From the NCBI RefSeq assembly GCF_003144405.1, contig NZ_PENW01000005.1, forward strand, positions 62,001-126,000: a stretch of DNA of 64,000 nucleotides. The letters are read 5' to 3'. Positions within the stretch are counted from its first letter, which is position 1. Each line of letters opens with the position of its first letter. The position numbers and the translations under genes were made by a program. Source of the DNA: Proteus cibi (GTDB lineage: Bacteria > Pseudomonadota > Gammaproteobacteria > Enterobacterales > Enterobacteriaceae). Below are positions 56,467 to 64,000 of this stretch, piece by piece. The notes beneath the pieces were generated by a model. The model did no database searches, was not told the origin of the DNA, and saw only the letters and a list, made by a program, of their open reading frames with translations.

Positions 56467-57345
56467 TCACAGTGCATTCCCCTTTGGTTGGTGTTTCAAA
56501 ACCAAATCGAAACTCGCTTTCCATTGAGGGAATAATTCACAAGCCAAGTTATGCATTGTTTGTGCAGCAGGTAAACTTTTGCGATCTGTTTGATATTCGA
56601 GACGATGTGCGGGCTGACCTTTACTATGACCTAATTTATAAATATCGAGATCATAAACCTGGGTTTGTAGTAGTGAGATCGGTGGGATTTTTTCTTTACT
56701 GTATGAGCTGTTATGAATAATCGCAGTTAGTGCCTTAAGGGCTTTTCTTGCCAAAACTGTATAATCCATACAATTAATCAGAATTTTCATCGGTGGCAAT
56801 TCAATACCAAAACCTTGATACGGTAACAGTTCTTCCATTAGTGTTACCGTTCCCCGCAAAAACTCTCGAACATCGGGTAGCACCGGCTTGATCATCGCAA
56901 CAGCAATATGGTTAGTTGCGAGTAACACCAATTCCAACATAATAGAACGAGCACCTTGTGAATCGATAATAATCACATCATAAGCAGTAAAAAGTGGGTG
57001 TTGTAATAGATTATGCAGACGAATTCGGCCATCAGGGGCATGCATCATGGCCGTTTTTAATTGTTCATGAGGATCATTAGAGATAATAAGATCGAGATTA
57101 CGAATACAAGTATGAGAAATTAATCGTTCTGGATGATTGAGATCAACTGTTTGCATCAGTAGTTCATAGAGACCACAAGGCGCTTCATAAAGCAAAGAAT
57201 AATAACTAGAAGCTGTTGGCTGTGCGTAATCCGCATCAATAAGCAGAGTTTTTAACCCTGCGTCAGCACATATTCCTGCAAGATTTGCGGAATGAGTGGA
57301 TTTACCTTCCCCACCTTTTGTAGAAATAACTGAAATTACATACAT
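56467..57345 (-). CDS. parA: ParA-like partition ATPase of the ICE
   Basis: About 292 aa. The ATG at 57345 has AGGTGA five bases upstream. Deviant Walker A STKGGEGKSTH (residues 8-18), with DADYAQPTASS and YDVIIIDSQGARS as further motifs of the family. It stabilises the excised or replicating ICE with ParB. It is the last gene before attR, as in related ICEs. Confidence 0.92.
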   Translation of the reverse strand: MYVISVISTKGGEGKSTHSANLAGICADAGLKTLLIDADYAQPTASSYYSLLYEAPCGLYELLMQTVDLNHPERLISHTCIRNLDLIISNDPHEQLKTAMMHAPDGRIRLHNLLQHPLFTAYDVIIIDSQGARSIMLELVLLATNHIAVAMIKPVLPDVREFLRGTVTLMEELLPYQGFGIELPPMKILINCMDYTVLARKALKALTAIIHNSSYSKEKIPPISLLQTQVYDLDIYKLGHSKGQPAHRLEYQTDRKSLPAAQTMHNLACELFPQWKASFDLVLKHQPKGNAL

Positions 57346-57354
57346 ATAAGTCAC

Positions 57355-57372
57355 CTGATAAAATATTATCAG
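57355..57372. promoter_or_regulatory. Palindrome upstream of parA
   Basis: CTGATAA (57355-57361), AATA, TTATCAG (57366-57372): a perfect 7-bp dyad directly in front of parA and 35 bases from attR. A likely operator of the partition operon. Confidence 0.5.
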
Positions 57373-57406
57373 TGACAGATACCAAATATATTTTTCTCAT
57401 AACTGT

Positions 57407-57451
57407 TTGAAAATCCCCGTGTCCTTGGTTCGATTCCGAGTTCGGGCACCA
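57407..57451 (+). repeat. attR core of the ICE and start of the tandem remnant
   Basis: Identical to 15552-15596, the 3' part of tRNA-Phe. It lacks the 5' half of the tRNA, so it is not a tRNA gene. Confidence 0.95.
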
Positions 57452-57563
57452 TCTTTCATTTGTTCGTCAGTGAGTTAAATCACTGAGAGGGCAAAAAAGC
57501 TAAGATAAGACACAAATTTAACGTAAGTTATCTGTTGTTAAAATTTATTAAAAGCTTTGAATA

Positions 57564-57597
57564 AACAGTCTTGTTCATACCAAGGCTGTTTTTTTTA
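57564..57597 (+). terminator. Copy of the ICE-end terminator
   Basis: AACAGTCTTG (57564-57573) with CAAGGCTGTT (57581-57590) and a T-run, the same as at 15697-15730. Confidence 0.75.
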
Positions 57598-57660
57598 TTT
57601 GTAACTTTTACTTTCTTTCCTAATCACTGTCAAATCTTGATACCCCTCCTGTTATTTTCA

Positions 57661-58803
57661 TCACATCAATTCCGCTTCAAGTATATCTCGCAAGTTATCA
57701 ACACTTTCATCAATGTATTCTAATGTCGATGTAATGCTGGCATGACCTAATAGCCTTTTCACAACATAAAGATTACGTTCTGGTGATTGCATCATATGTG
57801 TTGCGACGGTATGTCGAAAGCGATGTGGTGATATGATAAAGTTACATTCTGCTAATAAGCGTTTGAAAAATGAGCGTAATGGATATTCGCCCATGCTCTT
57901 GGGATGTTTCTTTCTTTTCATTAAATCAAACCACCCAACATTGAACACTTGATCTGTCGGTTCAACGCCTACCTTTTGTGCTTCTTTCACTAAATTTTCT
58001 AGTGATGGGTATAATGCGGAAACATTATTTTTATGATAATCCATTGCATCTACTGCCCATGCATAACGTAAGCTATGAGGCGCGTATTTACCTGTTAGCC
58101 CGGCATTTCTGACAACATTTCGATAGCGATCTATGGCAGATTTTAAATCGGGTTTATCAATCAATTTACCATTAGATTGAGAAGCTAAATTCAGAGCTTG
58201 ATTGACAGCATATAACATTTTGTCACGATCAATAATCGTCGTATCTCTAGGTCTTCCCCCTTTTGTACCAAAGACAATACGAACATTTTTATCACCTTGG
58301 AGCAGAGCGCGTTGCCATGTTTTTAATGACTTTGCTGACTGTATTGCCTCTTCAGTACGTAACCCGAAATAACGTGCTAGTTGCATGGTCATTGCAACCC
58401 CCATATCTTGCTTTTCTACATGATAAAAAGCAGATAAATACCGTTCTTCGCTAATAGCTACTTTCGTACCATCACGGCTCGCATTCGATAAACCAAGCGC
58501 ATGATTACTGAGTTTTTCATGTTGAGGTGAGGCAAGCTTTGTTCTGCCAGCAACCGCTAAAATATTCCTAATGCCTGCCATTTCGTTTTGAATTGTTCTT
58601 TTTGAAATGCCTTCTTCCTGTCGACTTTTGATATAAAGCTCGATATGGTTTGTTTTGATATGTTTTACATCACGAATTTGAATATTCAGTTTTCCCATTC
58701 TATCGGCAATGCGAGAGGCGATTTTCAAACGATCTGCAACGGTTTTAAAACTCCCTCCACCTTGTTTTGCTAATGTGGTTAATTATTTGCTTAATTTGGA
58801 CAA
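57661..58803 (-). pseudogene. Chimeric integrase pseudogene (second-integrase N-part joined to main-integrase C-part)
   Basis: From the 5' side the frame matches the integrase at 20342-21232 up to AVDAMDYHKNN, then switches to the main integrase from VSALYPSLENL to the end. The switch lies at 58023-58024, where the two parents share only CA. A deletion equal to about 4.3 kb in the complete ICE (16158 to 20452) gives exactly this join. The result has two HxxR blocks (HSLRYAW and HRFRHTV). The TTG start at 58803 is followed by a TAA at codon 7 (58785-58783), where the parent has CAA, so the full gene is broken; an open frame resumes at a TTG at 58728. Confidence 0.88.
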
Positions 58804-58880
58804 AGTTATTCCTCATCAGAAACTAAAAATTATCTGATAAAAATATCATTTATTATTAATAATAATATTCCAAATAATAA

Positions 58881-60023
58881 TTATAAATTATGAATAAATC
58901 CTTCCTCTTTTAAAATTTTAATAACACCTCGGATCAAATAAGAATTTGAAAATTTTGCAATATAAATTCGAGATCCTTCTTCTATAGGTTGCAACAACCC
59001 TCTTTCAATTAATTTACTAAGCTGATACGTTATTTGGGATGGTTTTAAATTAGGTAAAATCTTACGAATATCCCCAGATTTTATTGTTCCTAACTCTACT
59101 GTTTGCTTTAATACCTTTGATTCAAAAGTATTTATAAGTTCTCTTTCTAACGAGAAATCAATCGCTGGGTATAGTATTTTTTTACTTAAAAAAGCATGAT
59201 TAGTTAATTGATCTAGCTTTTTAAGTTCTACTGAGATCCCAGAAAGAACATATATACACCACTCTTCTAACGCTTGTTCTGTTCCTTTATCAGCTTCAGA
59301 AAGCATTGCATAATAACGTTCTCTATCATTACAAAAGACTGCTGTTGGATTAAGAACTCGCCCCCCAGCTTGTACATTAAACCCATATTTAATTAATAAT
59401 GCATATGTTAACAGTCGTACTGTACGCCCATTACCATTCCCAAAAGGATGGATCCATCCAAATCGATGATGAACTAACGCAATTTTCATCAAATCATATT
59501 TAGGTTTATCTACCTGATTTATAAATGCCGTCAGTTCTTTCATGTAATCAGAAACATGAATATATTCTGGAGGTAAATGTTCTGACAAAGCAATACTCAC
59601 ATTATGCTGGCGATAAGCACCTGGTGTTTTATCACCTTCTCGTTGTAAACCCATCACAGCTAAGCTATGTAATTCTCGAATAAAATACTCAGTTATATCA
59701 TCCCCATTTTTTAAGTATTCATCGATAAATTCCATTGCTGTTTCAATATTATTAATTTCTTTAAGCTGATCGGTAGAATTTTGTGTTCCTTCTACTTTAC
59801 TTTCAACATAATCAGCAAGTGTAGTATGGTTTCCCTCTATTCTTGCAGAGCCAAGACTCTCCAACATGTGAAAAATATCTTTCAATTGAGCAAATAAAAG
59901 TGGATGGACATCTGTTTCTAATCGTAAATGTCGGAGTAACTCTAACTCTGTTAAAGCATCAACTAAAGGAGAATCAAAACTTGGATTCAAGAGTCCAAGT
60001 GCGAAGTGATTAAATTGGGCCAT
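58881..60023 (-). CDS. Fic family protein with C-terminal winged helix
   Basis: 380 aa. The inhibitory helix motif SARIEGN lies at about 59-65, so it is a self-inhibited (class II) Fic. The Fic core [21 protein letters not shown] has all catalytic residues (HPFxxGNGR). The C-terminal region is a winged helix ([22 protein letters not shown]). Fic enzymes attach AMP or related groups to proteins; those with a DNA-binding tail may regulate themselves. It lies between the chimeric integrase and the duplicated non-coding region, and has no counterpart in the complete ICE. Confidence 0.92.
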   Translation of the reverse strand: MAQFNHFALGLLNPSFDSPLVDALTELELLRHLRLETDVHPLLFAQLKDIFHMLESLGSARIEGNHTTLADYVESKVEGTQNSTDQLKEINNIETAMEFIDEYLKNGDDITEYFIRELHSLAVMGLQREGDKTPGAYRQHNVSIALSEHLPPEYIHVSDYMKELTAFINQVDKPKYDLMKIALVHHRFGWIHPFGNGNGRTVRLLTYALLIKYGFNVQAGGRVLNPTAVFCNDRERYYAMLSEADKGTEQALEEWCIYVLSGISVELKKLDQLTNHAFLSKKILYPAIDFSLERELINTFESKVLKQTVELGTIKSGDIRKILPNLKPSQITYQLSKLIERGLLQPIEEGSRIYIAKFSNSYLIRGVIKILKEEGFIHNL

Positions 60024-60277
60024 TATGTTTAATTATCTCAACTGAGCTAAAAAATTATCTCAAAAACCAATAAAAAAAATACGTACAATCAATGATTTAA
60101 AAGATTTTAATGAAAAAATTATCTCAAAACCGTCAAATAATTATATCAAATTTTTACTTAATAGAATGACAAATATCCCAATAATTACAGATCTATAAAA
60201 TTTACATAACATAACTAAGTAGCCGAACAAAAAACACAATGTTATATAAACAATATTATTAATCTCTTTACAAAAAT
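60024..60277. other. AT-rich stretch upstream of fic
   Basis: No gene seen. It should hold the fic promoter. AATTATCTCAA-like words repeat (near 60030, 60054 and 60118), which may be regulator sites. Confidence 0.4.
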
Positions 60278-61005
60278 CAAAACTCCCTGACGGCATGGTT
60301 ATATTTTCACTTTCGCGGGTATCTGTGCATCAAGGCGACAATAAGTTGAGTTTTTACGAGGCTCCCCAGCTCTCAGAGCTGTTCGCGGTATAAACCGTTC
60401 TGATAAATAAAATCAGACTACCTCCGTCTATCAGTTGTCGCTGATATTGCCATCGATACCGAGCTCATTTTCTCCTTTAATTTTTTGAGTGAGTTATCCT
60501 TAATATTGTCACTACGAGTGTGTCAGACTGTAGTTATCATTGAAAAGGTAGATACCATAAGCTAAAGCGTGCTGTTTGCGCGTAGCTCAGGTGGCATCTT
60601 CATTATTTGTATTATCTTGCGGTTATCATCCGAAGGTACCATCTCTCAGATAATGATGATGTGAGCTTGCGATTGCCCTAAGGCGCTTCTTTCAAATCGC
60701 GAGTGCAATGATTAGCACTGAAGCATTGGCTGTTGTTAAAATAACGAGGTAATAATTGAAGAGAAAACGATAGGGATACTTAGTAGGTAGGTTAAATTAT
60801 TTTCTCAATACTCCATATTAATTTTATTAAAAAGGTCAATTAAATATTTCAAAAAAACCATATACAAAAAAACAATAACAATTAATTTAATTCATTTGAT
60901 TTATTAAATATTAATGTAAATTTATTCTTGAATAAATATTTATTAATGTTAAAAATAAAATCGATGAATTTATTCTATTTTATCTATCCATATAAAAATT
61001 TATAT
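60278..61005. repeat. Second copy of the long structured non-coding region
   Basis: Matches 21268-22110 with few changes. One loop of about 110 bases containing the 13-bp inverted repeat is missing at about 60586. Structured repeat copy C is at 60668-60775 and keeps the GCGATT/AATCGC stem; the second stem has one G-T pair (GTTGTT with AATAAC). Confidence 0.85.
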
Positions 61006-61015
61006 TAGAGGTTTT

Positions 61016-61396
61016 ATGACAGATATTAATGAAACGAAAAAAAAGAGTTTTTGGTTCTTTGATGGATCTGATTTCTTCGAGTTTTTAAGAAGAACGATGT
61101 CTTTAATTTCCCCCTCTATGGTTGTTGTCTTTATGCTATCTCTTGGTGCTTTTTTTAGTAAAGACAAATTCGGAAGTGAGTCATATCAATATAAAATTCT
61201 TATAGGTAGTATAGTCGTCTTTATTGCGCTGATTATTCTAGCCATTCTTCATGACTTGCATAAAAATTACAGCAAAGTGAATATTAATTACCTATGCAAA
61301 CTCATTATTGGAATTGCAACTATATATTTATCTGGCGCAATCATTTATGTTAGTGTGATTAATGCAGCAAGTATGTATTCTTTAATAATGGGTTAA
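61016..61396 (+). CDS. Second copy of the small inner-membrane protein
   Basis: 126 aa, nearly the same as the protein at 22120-22500; changes are mostly conservative (for example ALFSKDKFGSDS to AFFSKDKFGSES, and CGAIIYVSVINAES to SGAIIYVSVINAAS). The frame and ribosome binding site are intact. Survival of an open frame in an otherwise decayed remnant suggests that it still has a function, for instance exclusion of related elements. Confidence 0.75.
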   Translation: MTDINETKKKSFWFFDGSDFFEFLRRTMSLISPSMVVVFMLSLGAFFSKDKFGSESYQYKILIGSIVVFIALIILAILHDLHKNYSKVNINYLCKLIIGIATIYLSGAIIYVSVINAASMYSLIMG

Positions 61397-61502
61397 TATC
61401 TATAAGTCCATTATTATTAATTTTTTTAGGTAATAACGGAGCAAAATAATTATATTATTTCACTTTTTGCTCCATATTATTTTGGCAGATCAAATAATCA
61501 TA

Positions 61503-61718
61503 TTATGTTTTCATAATACCCTTTTTAACCATATTCAGAATTACCAAACCACCTTGAGTACCTGCTTGTTGTGTGCCTTTTGAACCACTTGAAATGGCTG
61601 AAGACACCGCAAATCCAAGATTTACCCCACTCCAACTTACGGCACCAAACCAGAAAAGCGGTAACACAATATACATAGCGCCAAGTACCAAATTCATGAT
61701 CCAACTGTTCGATCCCAA
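61503..61718 (-). pseudogene. 3' fragment of traG
   Basis: The last 65 or so codons of traG, from SWIMNLVLGAMYIVLPLFWF to the stop, with changes near the end (ILNMVKKGIMKT). Similarity to 22604-22806 stops exactly where the att-like sequence begins (61706). No start signals; a non-functional leftover. Confidence 0.88.
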
Positions 61719-61730
61719 GTTCGAGCACCA
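61706..61730 (+). repeat. Degenerate att / tRNA 3'-end-like sequence
   Basis: TGTTCGATCCCAAGTTCGAGCACCA in two halves (TGTTCGATCCCAAG and TTCGAGCACCA) matches 21 of 25 bases of the tRNA-Phe 3' end (15572-15596), including T-loop TTCGATC-like core and CACCA. It lies exactly at the break of traG similarity, so it is the probable right att site of the remnant. Confidence 0.7.
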
Positions 61731-61862
61731 CAGTATTTAGATAGTAATTTATCCATTTTTAAATATAATAAAACACTTAAATTAATCTAATGAGATTAAC
61801 TTTAAAATAAATTTAGCTTTAGATAAACATGAAGTTTAATTATATAAAAAGGAAAACAATTA

Positions 61863-62336
61863 ATGTCTAATAATATTTATTTAAGAATAAATGGAAATGT
61901 TCAGGGTAATATTTCAGCAGGATGCTCTTCATACGATTCACTTGGCAATAAATATCAGAGTTCTCACTTAAATGAAATATTAGTTATAGCATCCACATTT
62001 GATATATCAAGAAGACAAAATTTAAGTCATGCCCCTCTCTCTATAACCAAACATGTTGATAAATCGACACCATTACTGATTACAGCAATTACAAATAATG
62101 AAATTTTAAAATGTGAAGTAGATTACTACAGAACTTCTCATACTGGTGCTCAAGAGAAATATATGACAATAGTTTTAACAAATGCTTCTATTGTCAATTA
62201 CTCACAAATACATGCAAGTACCTTAACTCAAAGTGATTCATTACCAAGCGAAATTATCACCATACAGTATGAAAGTATTACCTGTAATCATATAATGGCA
62301 GGAACTTCTGGATATAGTATCTCTGAACTAAATTAA
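61863..62336 (+). CDS. Hcp family type VI secretion tube protein
   Basis: 157 aa. NNIYLRINGNVQGNISAG and KHVDKSTPLLITAITNNE are standard Hcp blocks, and the end YESITCNHIMAGTSGYSISEL is in place. AAAGGA precedes the ATG. Hcp hexamers stack as the inner tube of the type VI machine and carry small effectors. No other T6SS structural genes are in view, so it may be an orphan hcp of the kind that sits beside effector genes. Confidence 0.93.
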   Translation: MSNNIYLRINGNVQGNISAGCSSYDSLGNKYQSSHLNEILVIASTFDISRRQNLSHAPLSITKHVDKSTPLLITAITNNEILKCEVDYYRTSHTGAQEKYMTIVLTNASIVNYSQIHASTLTQSDSLPSEIITIQYESITCNHIMAGTSGYSISELN

Positions 62337-62418
62337 TCAGTAAAAACTTAATGGTGAATTTAATCTCTTTATTCACCATTAACCAAACCTATTTTTGATA
62401 AAATCTCAATATGATAAA

Positions 62419-62742
62419 TTACTTTTTTTTACCAAAAGTCAGTGAGATACAAAGGTAGAGTGCAAAAAAGAGACAACTATAACGAATAATATCTTTATTA
62501 CCAGATCTTATAAATAATTCACCAATAAAAAATTTATCACCAAATTTAAATATAATAAGACAACTACTACCAACAATATAAATAAATATAAGATACATTA
62601 AATTTAAAAATCCACTCTCTTTATTAAGAAGATAAATCTGCAATTTATATAGAATATAAAATAATAGAAATGAAGATAGATAGAATAGAAAAAGTTCCAA
62701 CCAGCCAAATGGAAAAGGTGATAACACATCAAAATCATTCAC
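62419..62742 (-). CDS. Small membrane protein, immunity candidate
   Basis: 107 aa with three membrane segments (about 13-33, 44-66 and 83-100). No family recognised. It overlaps the DUF4225 gene by eight bases, so both are cotranslated. A membrane immunity protein next to a putative envelope-acting effector is a common arrangement, but this is inference. Confidence 0.6.
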   Translation of the reverse strand: MNDFDVLSPFPFGWLELFLFYLSSFLLFYILYKLQIYLLNKESGFLNLMYLIFIYIVGSSCLIIFKFGDKFFIGELFIRSGNKDIIRYSCLFFALYLCISLTFGKKK

Positions 62743-63538
62743 TTTTATTTTTTTCCTTATATAAATCGTATGTAGAATAGAAGGTCACACCATCAAAGAA
62801 AAACTCAGAAGTAAGTGATAATCGCCCCATTGATTGCCATGATGTTATAAAATCACTCTTAATATAATGAAATAACTTCCATGAATCTTCTTTAAGAGCT
62901 GGTTTTAGTAGTGATGCACCAGATAAACTTAAATCAACCACATTATAAAATATATCCGCTTCATAATCACCATAACCTAAAGCTTTAGATGTGGCTCTAT
63001 ATCCGTTTCTTATGGGACCGCTATAATCCTCTCTAAATAATAAATAATGTCCATTTTCAATCATACTATTTACACCTTGAGATACCATTCCAACCCCTAA
63101 ACTACTGCATAATGTTCCGACAGATCCCACACAAGATGCTCCTCCTCCATATACTTGCATTGCTCCGCTGACAAAACCTACTTGTTTGAGTATTAATTTA
63201 TTATTTTTCTCACTTTCTTCTTTTTTACGCATTACTTCAAAAAGTGCATATTGCATTACGCTTCGATTTCTAAGTAAATTATCCTGTAACTCTAACCTTT
63301 CAATTTCATCTGAGATATTATCTAATCCTGCTGATAAACTTAAGCAATAACTACTTACCTCTAACTCTGTTCTAGCAATCAGTTGTTCTATATCATTTAA
63401 GAACATCATTCTTGCAAAAGAATCACCAATATATTGATAGGCAAATTTCATTGCTATTTTTCTTAAATAACTGGATTCTCTTCTTAATGTATCTCTATAT
63501 ACATCACTATAACTATAATCTAGTTCACGCTCAGCCAT
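62735..63538 (-). CDS. DUF4225 domain protein, type VI effector candidate
   Basis: 267 aa. N-terminal helical part (YRDTLRRESSYLRKIAMKFA), a glycine-rich hydrophobic segment at about 118-150 (VGFVSGAMQVYGGGASCVGSV), and the C-terminal DUF4225 block: YRATSKALGYGDYEADIFYN, VDLSLSGASLL, WKLFHYIKSDFITSW. DUF4225 proteins occur next to hcp and vgrG genes in enterics and are suspected toxins. It is convergent with hcp. Confidence 0.75.
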   Translation of the reverse strand: MAERELDYSYSDVYRDTLRRESSYLRKIAMKFAYQYIGDSFARMMFLNDIEQLIARTELEVSSYCLSLSAGLDNISDEIERLELQDNLLRNRSVMQYALFEVMRKKEESEKNNKLILKQVGFVSGAMQVYGGGASCVGSVGTLCSSLGVGMVSQGVNSMIENGHYLLFREDYSGPIRNGYRATSKALGYGDYEADIFYNVVDLSLSGASLLKPALKEDSWKLFHYIKSDFITSWQSMGRLSLTSEFFFDGVTFYSTYDLYKEKNKSE

Positions 63539-64000
63539 TTTTTCACATCCTTATTTAGAATAAAAATCAAGCAATATCCCATCCAAATTATCGGCTATTA
63601 TAGTGTAATATTTAATAATTCTTATCAATAGTAAATATTGAGTTTTCTACTTAGCAGAGAGATAAAAATCCATTTAACTAAAGCAATAAAATAAATAGAC
63701 TATAAATCTAAATATATAAGATAGGTCATTATTTATTTTAATAATTAGAAAGTTAATTTTATATAAAGACCTCTATATATTTACACAGTATTTATGATAT
63801 TCACAACCACTCCTGCTAATTTTATAAATATTAGTTAATATAAAAACTGATATCTTTATTAATACAAAAAAGTCAGGGGTATTTTTAATTATCTTTTATT
63901 ATTAGTATATAAATCACAATTTAAATAGCTCTTAAAACAATAAATTTACTACCAATAATAATTCTTATTTTCATTTTAAAACTAAGAATATAACTTTAAA
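63539..64000. other. AT-rich non-coding end of the window
   Basis: No gene or strong structure seen. It holds the upstream signals of the DUF4225 gene (AAGGATG-like box right before it). Confidence 0.5.

Larger units (their letters stand above)
15597..57406. mobile_element. Integrative and conjugative element of the PFGI-1/SPI-7/ICEHin1056 type in tRNA-Phe
   Basis: Bounded by the 45-base att repeat. One end has a tyrosine recombinase gene and the other parA-dnaB-parB-DUF2857-STY4528-like genes. In between are the MPF-G conjugation genes in their usual order, plus defence-like cargo at 26.9-28.6, 36.4-37.2 and 42.5-51.5 kb. Genes usual in this class but not seen are SSB, topoisomerase, PFL_4669-type protein, the PFL_4694-type lytic transglycosylase, and an intact MobH relaxase. 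It may be a defective or helper-dependent element. Confidence 0.92.
57452..61730. mobile_element. Remnant of a second related ICE in tandem
   Basis: It starts with the same integrase-side sequence as 15597 onward, including the terminator copy (57564-57597), and has copies of both integrase parts, the long structured region, the small membrane protein and the 3' end of traG. It ends at an att-like sequence at 61706-61730. Everything from within traG to the partition genes is missing. Fic is present here but not in the complete ICE. Confidence 0.85.

Noticed and set aside
57404..57451. Second tRNA-Phe gene
   Set aside because: Only the 3' part is present; the 5' acceptor strand and D-arm are missing, so it is an att site.
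61706..61730. A separate tRNA gene
   Set aside because: Only a T-arm and acceptor-like end exist; upstream sequence is traG.
15597..61730. CRISPR array
   Set aside because: Repeats are palindromes far apart or duplicated segments; no regular repeat-spacer units and no cas genes.

Overview
The window is low-GC enterobacterial DNA, most likely Proteus or a close Morganellaceae relative. The left part carries the conserved enteric neighbourhood rsmE-gshB-yqgE-yqgF-yggR-yggS-proC-yggT-rdgB-hemW ... yggN-glsB-yggL-trmB-mutY-yggX-mltC ending at a tRNA-Phe gene (the pheV position). Genus is inferred from protein style and base composition, not from a database comparison.

Region 1 (1-15596) is chromosome: a prepilin peptidase running off the left edge, the housekeeping block above, one Fur-box-preceded siderophore-binding protein gene inserted between hemW and yggN, and tRNA-Phe at 15521-15596.

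Region 2 (15597-57406, about 41.8 kb) is an integrative and conjugative element (ICE) of the PFGI-1/SPI-7/ICEHin1056 type, integrated in the 3' end of tRNA-Phe. A 45-base perfect direct repeat (15552-15596 and 57407-57451) marks its ends. An integrase sits at the tRNA end and a parA-dnaB-parB-DUF2857-STY4528-type replication/partition module at the other. Between them is a type G (MPF-G) conjugation apparatus on the minus strand (PilL-like protein, TIGR03759, TIGR03765, TraD, TIGR03747, RAQPRD, TIGR03758/03745/03750/03746/03749/03752/03751, VirB4-like ATPase, TIGR03757/03756/03755, TraG). A relaxase-like protein has lost its metal-binding histidines. Cargo includes ArdC-type antirestriction, a ShosTA-like pair (HAD-phosphoribosyltransferase plus DprA-like), two further phosphoribosyltransferase genes placed in plus orientation inside the tra cluster, an HNH nuclease two-gene module, a decayed IS3-family element and an ABC three-component system. 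I see no SSB, topoisomerase, PFL_4669 or lytic transglycosylase gene of this ICE class, so self-transfer is doubtful.

Region 3 (57452-61730) is the remnant of a second, related element in tandem. It begins with the same integrase-side end, carries a chimeric integrase pseudogene made by a deletion between two integrase genes, a Fic gene, a second copy of the non-coding region and small membrane protein gene found next to traG, and only the last part of traG. It stops exactly at a degenerate att/tRNA-3'-end-like sequence (61706-61730).

Region 4 (61731-64000) holds an hcp-like type VI secretion gene and, convergent to it, a DUF4225 gene with a small membrane protein gene that could be its immunity partner.

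The most interesting signals are non-coding or modular: a 17-bp perfect palindrome repeated four times across the ICE and read in different frames where it lies inside genes; a three-copy structured repeat whose stem shows compensatory changes between copies; a row of dyads inside the replication gene; a hairpin that covers the dnaB ribosome binding site; and three phosphoribosyltransferase genes plus a DprA-like gene in one element.
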